Below the pieces are notes generated by a model. The model ran no database searches. It had not been told where the DNA came from and saw only the letters and a program-made list of their open reading frames with translations. 6,175 bases of DNA from assembly GCA_026014515.1 (NCBI GenBank), contig JAOZIG010000229.1:1-6175 (forward strand). The letters are read 5' to 3'. Each line of letters begins with the position of its first letter. Positions within the stretch are counted from its first letter, which is position 1. The stretch is from Candidatus Bathyarchaeota archaeon (GTDB lineage Archaea > Thermoproteota > Bathyarchaeia > TCS64). Of this stretch, positions 4,954 through 6,175 are shown piece after piece. A program made the position numbers and the translations under genes.

Positions 4954-6175
4954 CAGAACCCCGAGCCTACATCGAAATCATTGAACAATCCGGGTTCCAC
5001 GACGACTGCTTCAGATCCAGCCAGTGGACCAAGTTCCAAAGCGCAGCATCCGAGAGCTTCCAGAACACCGATGATGTCTCGGGAGACTACGCCACCATGA
5101 CCGTAACCGAAGGAGGTACAGTTAATGGCGCTGGGTGGAGACGAGAAGTAACCCTAGCCACCGATACCTTTCCATTGATGCGGGTACGGCTCAGAGGAAG
5201 AGGCACCACACCCCAGTACCAGATTGAGGCAGAATACACTGACGCCTCCACAACCACCACCGGGTGGACAACCGCCCCAACAGACTTCACAGAGATCAAC
5301 ATCGAGCTAACCCCTGGAAAGACCCTCAAATATCTCAAACTCTACACCCGGTGCAACACCGTTACCCAGACCGCCATGGTTGACTTTGATTACTTGATGG
5401 TTCTACGAAACCCGCCCCTTGTCCCAAAAGAAGTTGAGGAACTGGAGGCAGACCTCATCACCAACACAGGGGTATCCACCCTCACCCTAACCATATACAA
5501 CGATGTATTGCTTGGTGTTACCGAGCGATGGTACCACCTTGATGAAGATTTCGGCACCCACGCCTATGACTATAGTAAAAACCGGCATCAATCAACCCAC
5601 AACGCCACATGGACCACGGGAAAACACACCAAAGCACTCTACTTCAACGGATCAACACGGCTAAACACCGGATATAAACCAACAATTCCCGCTGATAGCG
5701 CTCTAAGCATCAGTTTCTGGGTCAAGGCATCACCCGGAGCATCAGGCATAGTGGCTGGCATTGGGCAGACTGATGCTACGTGGAACCGGGTCCAGTTCAA
5801 CTGGAGCAGCGACAAACTCAGGCTCTATGTACGTGACGACTCAGGGAATACTGTCCAGTATACATCATCTGCGACGGTGGCTGATGGTACTTGGCATCAT
5901 ATCATTGGCATAGTTGACCTCAATGGGGATACTATTGGATTATACGTTGATGGAATGTTTGACGGTGAATCCACAGGTACCCTCGGCGTCATTACTCTTA
6001 CAGACAACGACCTAACATTTGGGTGCCTCCACAACGACTCAGGATACAGCAACTACACGGTATGCACGGTGGACGAGATCAGAATCCTCAAACGCGCAAT
6101 AACACAGCATGAAGCAACAAGTTTAGCAACAGAGACTCCCCTGAGCGGTGCCGCGCGAACAGGCCCCGGCTCAAT
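4950..6175 (+). CDS. LamG-domain tail/adhesin protein, 3' end missing
   Basis: The frame runs open from GTG 4950 to the window edge, 408 complete codons with no stop. The GTG overlaps the previous TGA (GTGA) and has GGGGGA about nine bases upstream. Residues 15-153 look like a beta-sandwich binding module, beginning GFHDDCFRSSQW and ending in the strand MVDFDYLMVLRN. A short acidic linker (VPKEVEELEADL, 158-169) follows. Residues 193-385 match a laminin-G/concanavalin A-like domain: RWYHLDED, KALYFNGSTRL (228-238), ALSISFWVKA (251-260), DGTWHHIIGIVD (312-323), IGLYVDGMFDGE (329-340) and VDEIRILKRAIT (374-385). Such domains bind sugars or proteins on surfaces, so a tail-tip receptor-binding role is inferred from position after the tape measure. 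The tail TETPLSGAARTGPG may start another domain. Codons are less A/C-biased than in the preceding genes, hinting at a different history. Confidence 0.75.
   Translation, partial: MTEPRAYIEIIEQSGFHDDCFRSSQWTKFQSAASESFQNTDDVSGDYATMTVTEGGTVNGAGWRREVTLATDTFPLMRVRLRGRGTTPQYQIEAEYTDASTTTTGWTTAPTDFTEINIELTPGKTLKYLKLYTRCNTVTQTAMVDFDYLMVLRNPPLVPKEVEELEADLITNTGVSTLTLTIYNDVLLGVTERWYHLDEDFGTHAYDYSKNRHQSTHNATWTTGKHTKALYFNGSTRLNTGYKPTIPADSALSISFWVKASPGASGIVAGIGQTDATWNRVQFNWSSDKLRLYVRDDSGNTVQYTSSATVADGTWHHIIGIVDLNGDTIGLYVDGMFDGESTGTLGVITLTDNDLTFGCLHNDSGYSNYTVCTVDEIRILKRAITQHEATSLATETPLSGAARTGPGS

Overview
The window is almost entirely a late structural-gene cassette of a head-tailed (caudovirus-type) virus or provirus. 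All the virus genes lie on the + strand and are packed end to end. I favour an archaeal host with moderate confidence. Arginine is mostly AGA, with heavy ATA and CTA use; the Shine-Dalgarno sites read GGTGA or GGAGGTG; and a TATA-like box (TTTATATC) sits at the right distance before the first cassette gene. None of these points alone excludes a bacterial host, and no species can be named from the sequence.

Layout. Bases 1 to about 360 are a very AT-rich block (about 23% G+C by hand count). It carries the 5' part of an unrecognised gene on the - strand, cut off by the left edge. Composition changes abruptly near 360. A short promoter-like leader (about 361-449) then leads into the cassette: head-tail connector (450-773), parallel beta-helix tailspike-like protein (770-1828), head closure/adaptor-like protein (1825-2205), tail terminator-like protein (2202-2609), tail tube protein (2602-3474), tail assembly chaperone G (3481-3795) with its predicted -1 frameshift extension GT (to 3998), HK97 gp10-like neck protein (3995-4345), a very short tape-measure-like protein (4342-4953), and a C-terminally open LamG-domain protein (4950-6175).

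How the genes fit together. The connector, head closure, gp10-like and terminator proteins would form the neck between capsid and tail. G and GT would chaperone tube polymerisation around the tape measure. The beta-helix and LamG proteins are candidate receptor- or polysaccharide-binding parts. Seven of the eight junctions between adjacent genes are stop/start overlaps (mostly ATGA or GTGA), so translation is probably coupled along one transcript.

Most interesting points: a perfectly phased A_AAA_AAA slippery heptamer with an upstream SD-like motif that predicts a G/GT programmed frameshift; a tape measure reduced to about 203 residues, which would imply a very short tail; a tailspike gene inserted among neck genes and a gp10-like gene moved downstream of G/GT; and the sharp AT-rich block interrupting the expected capsid-to-connector order. 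That block may be a foreign insertion or an assembly join.
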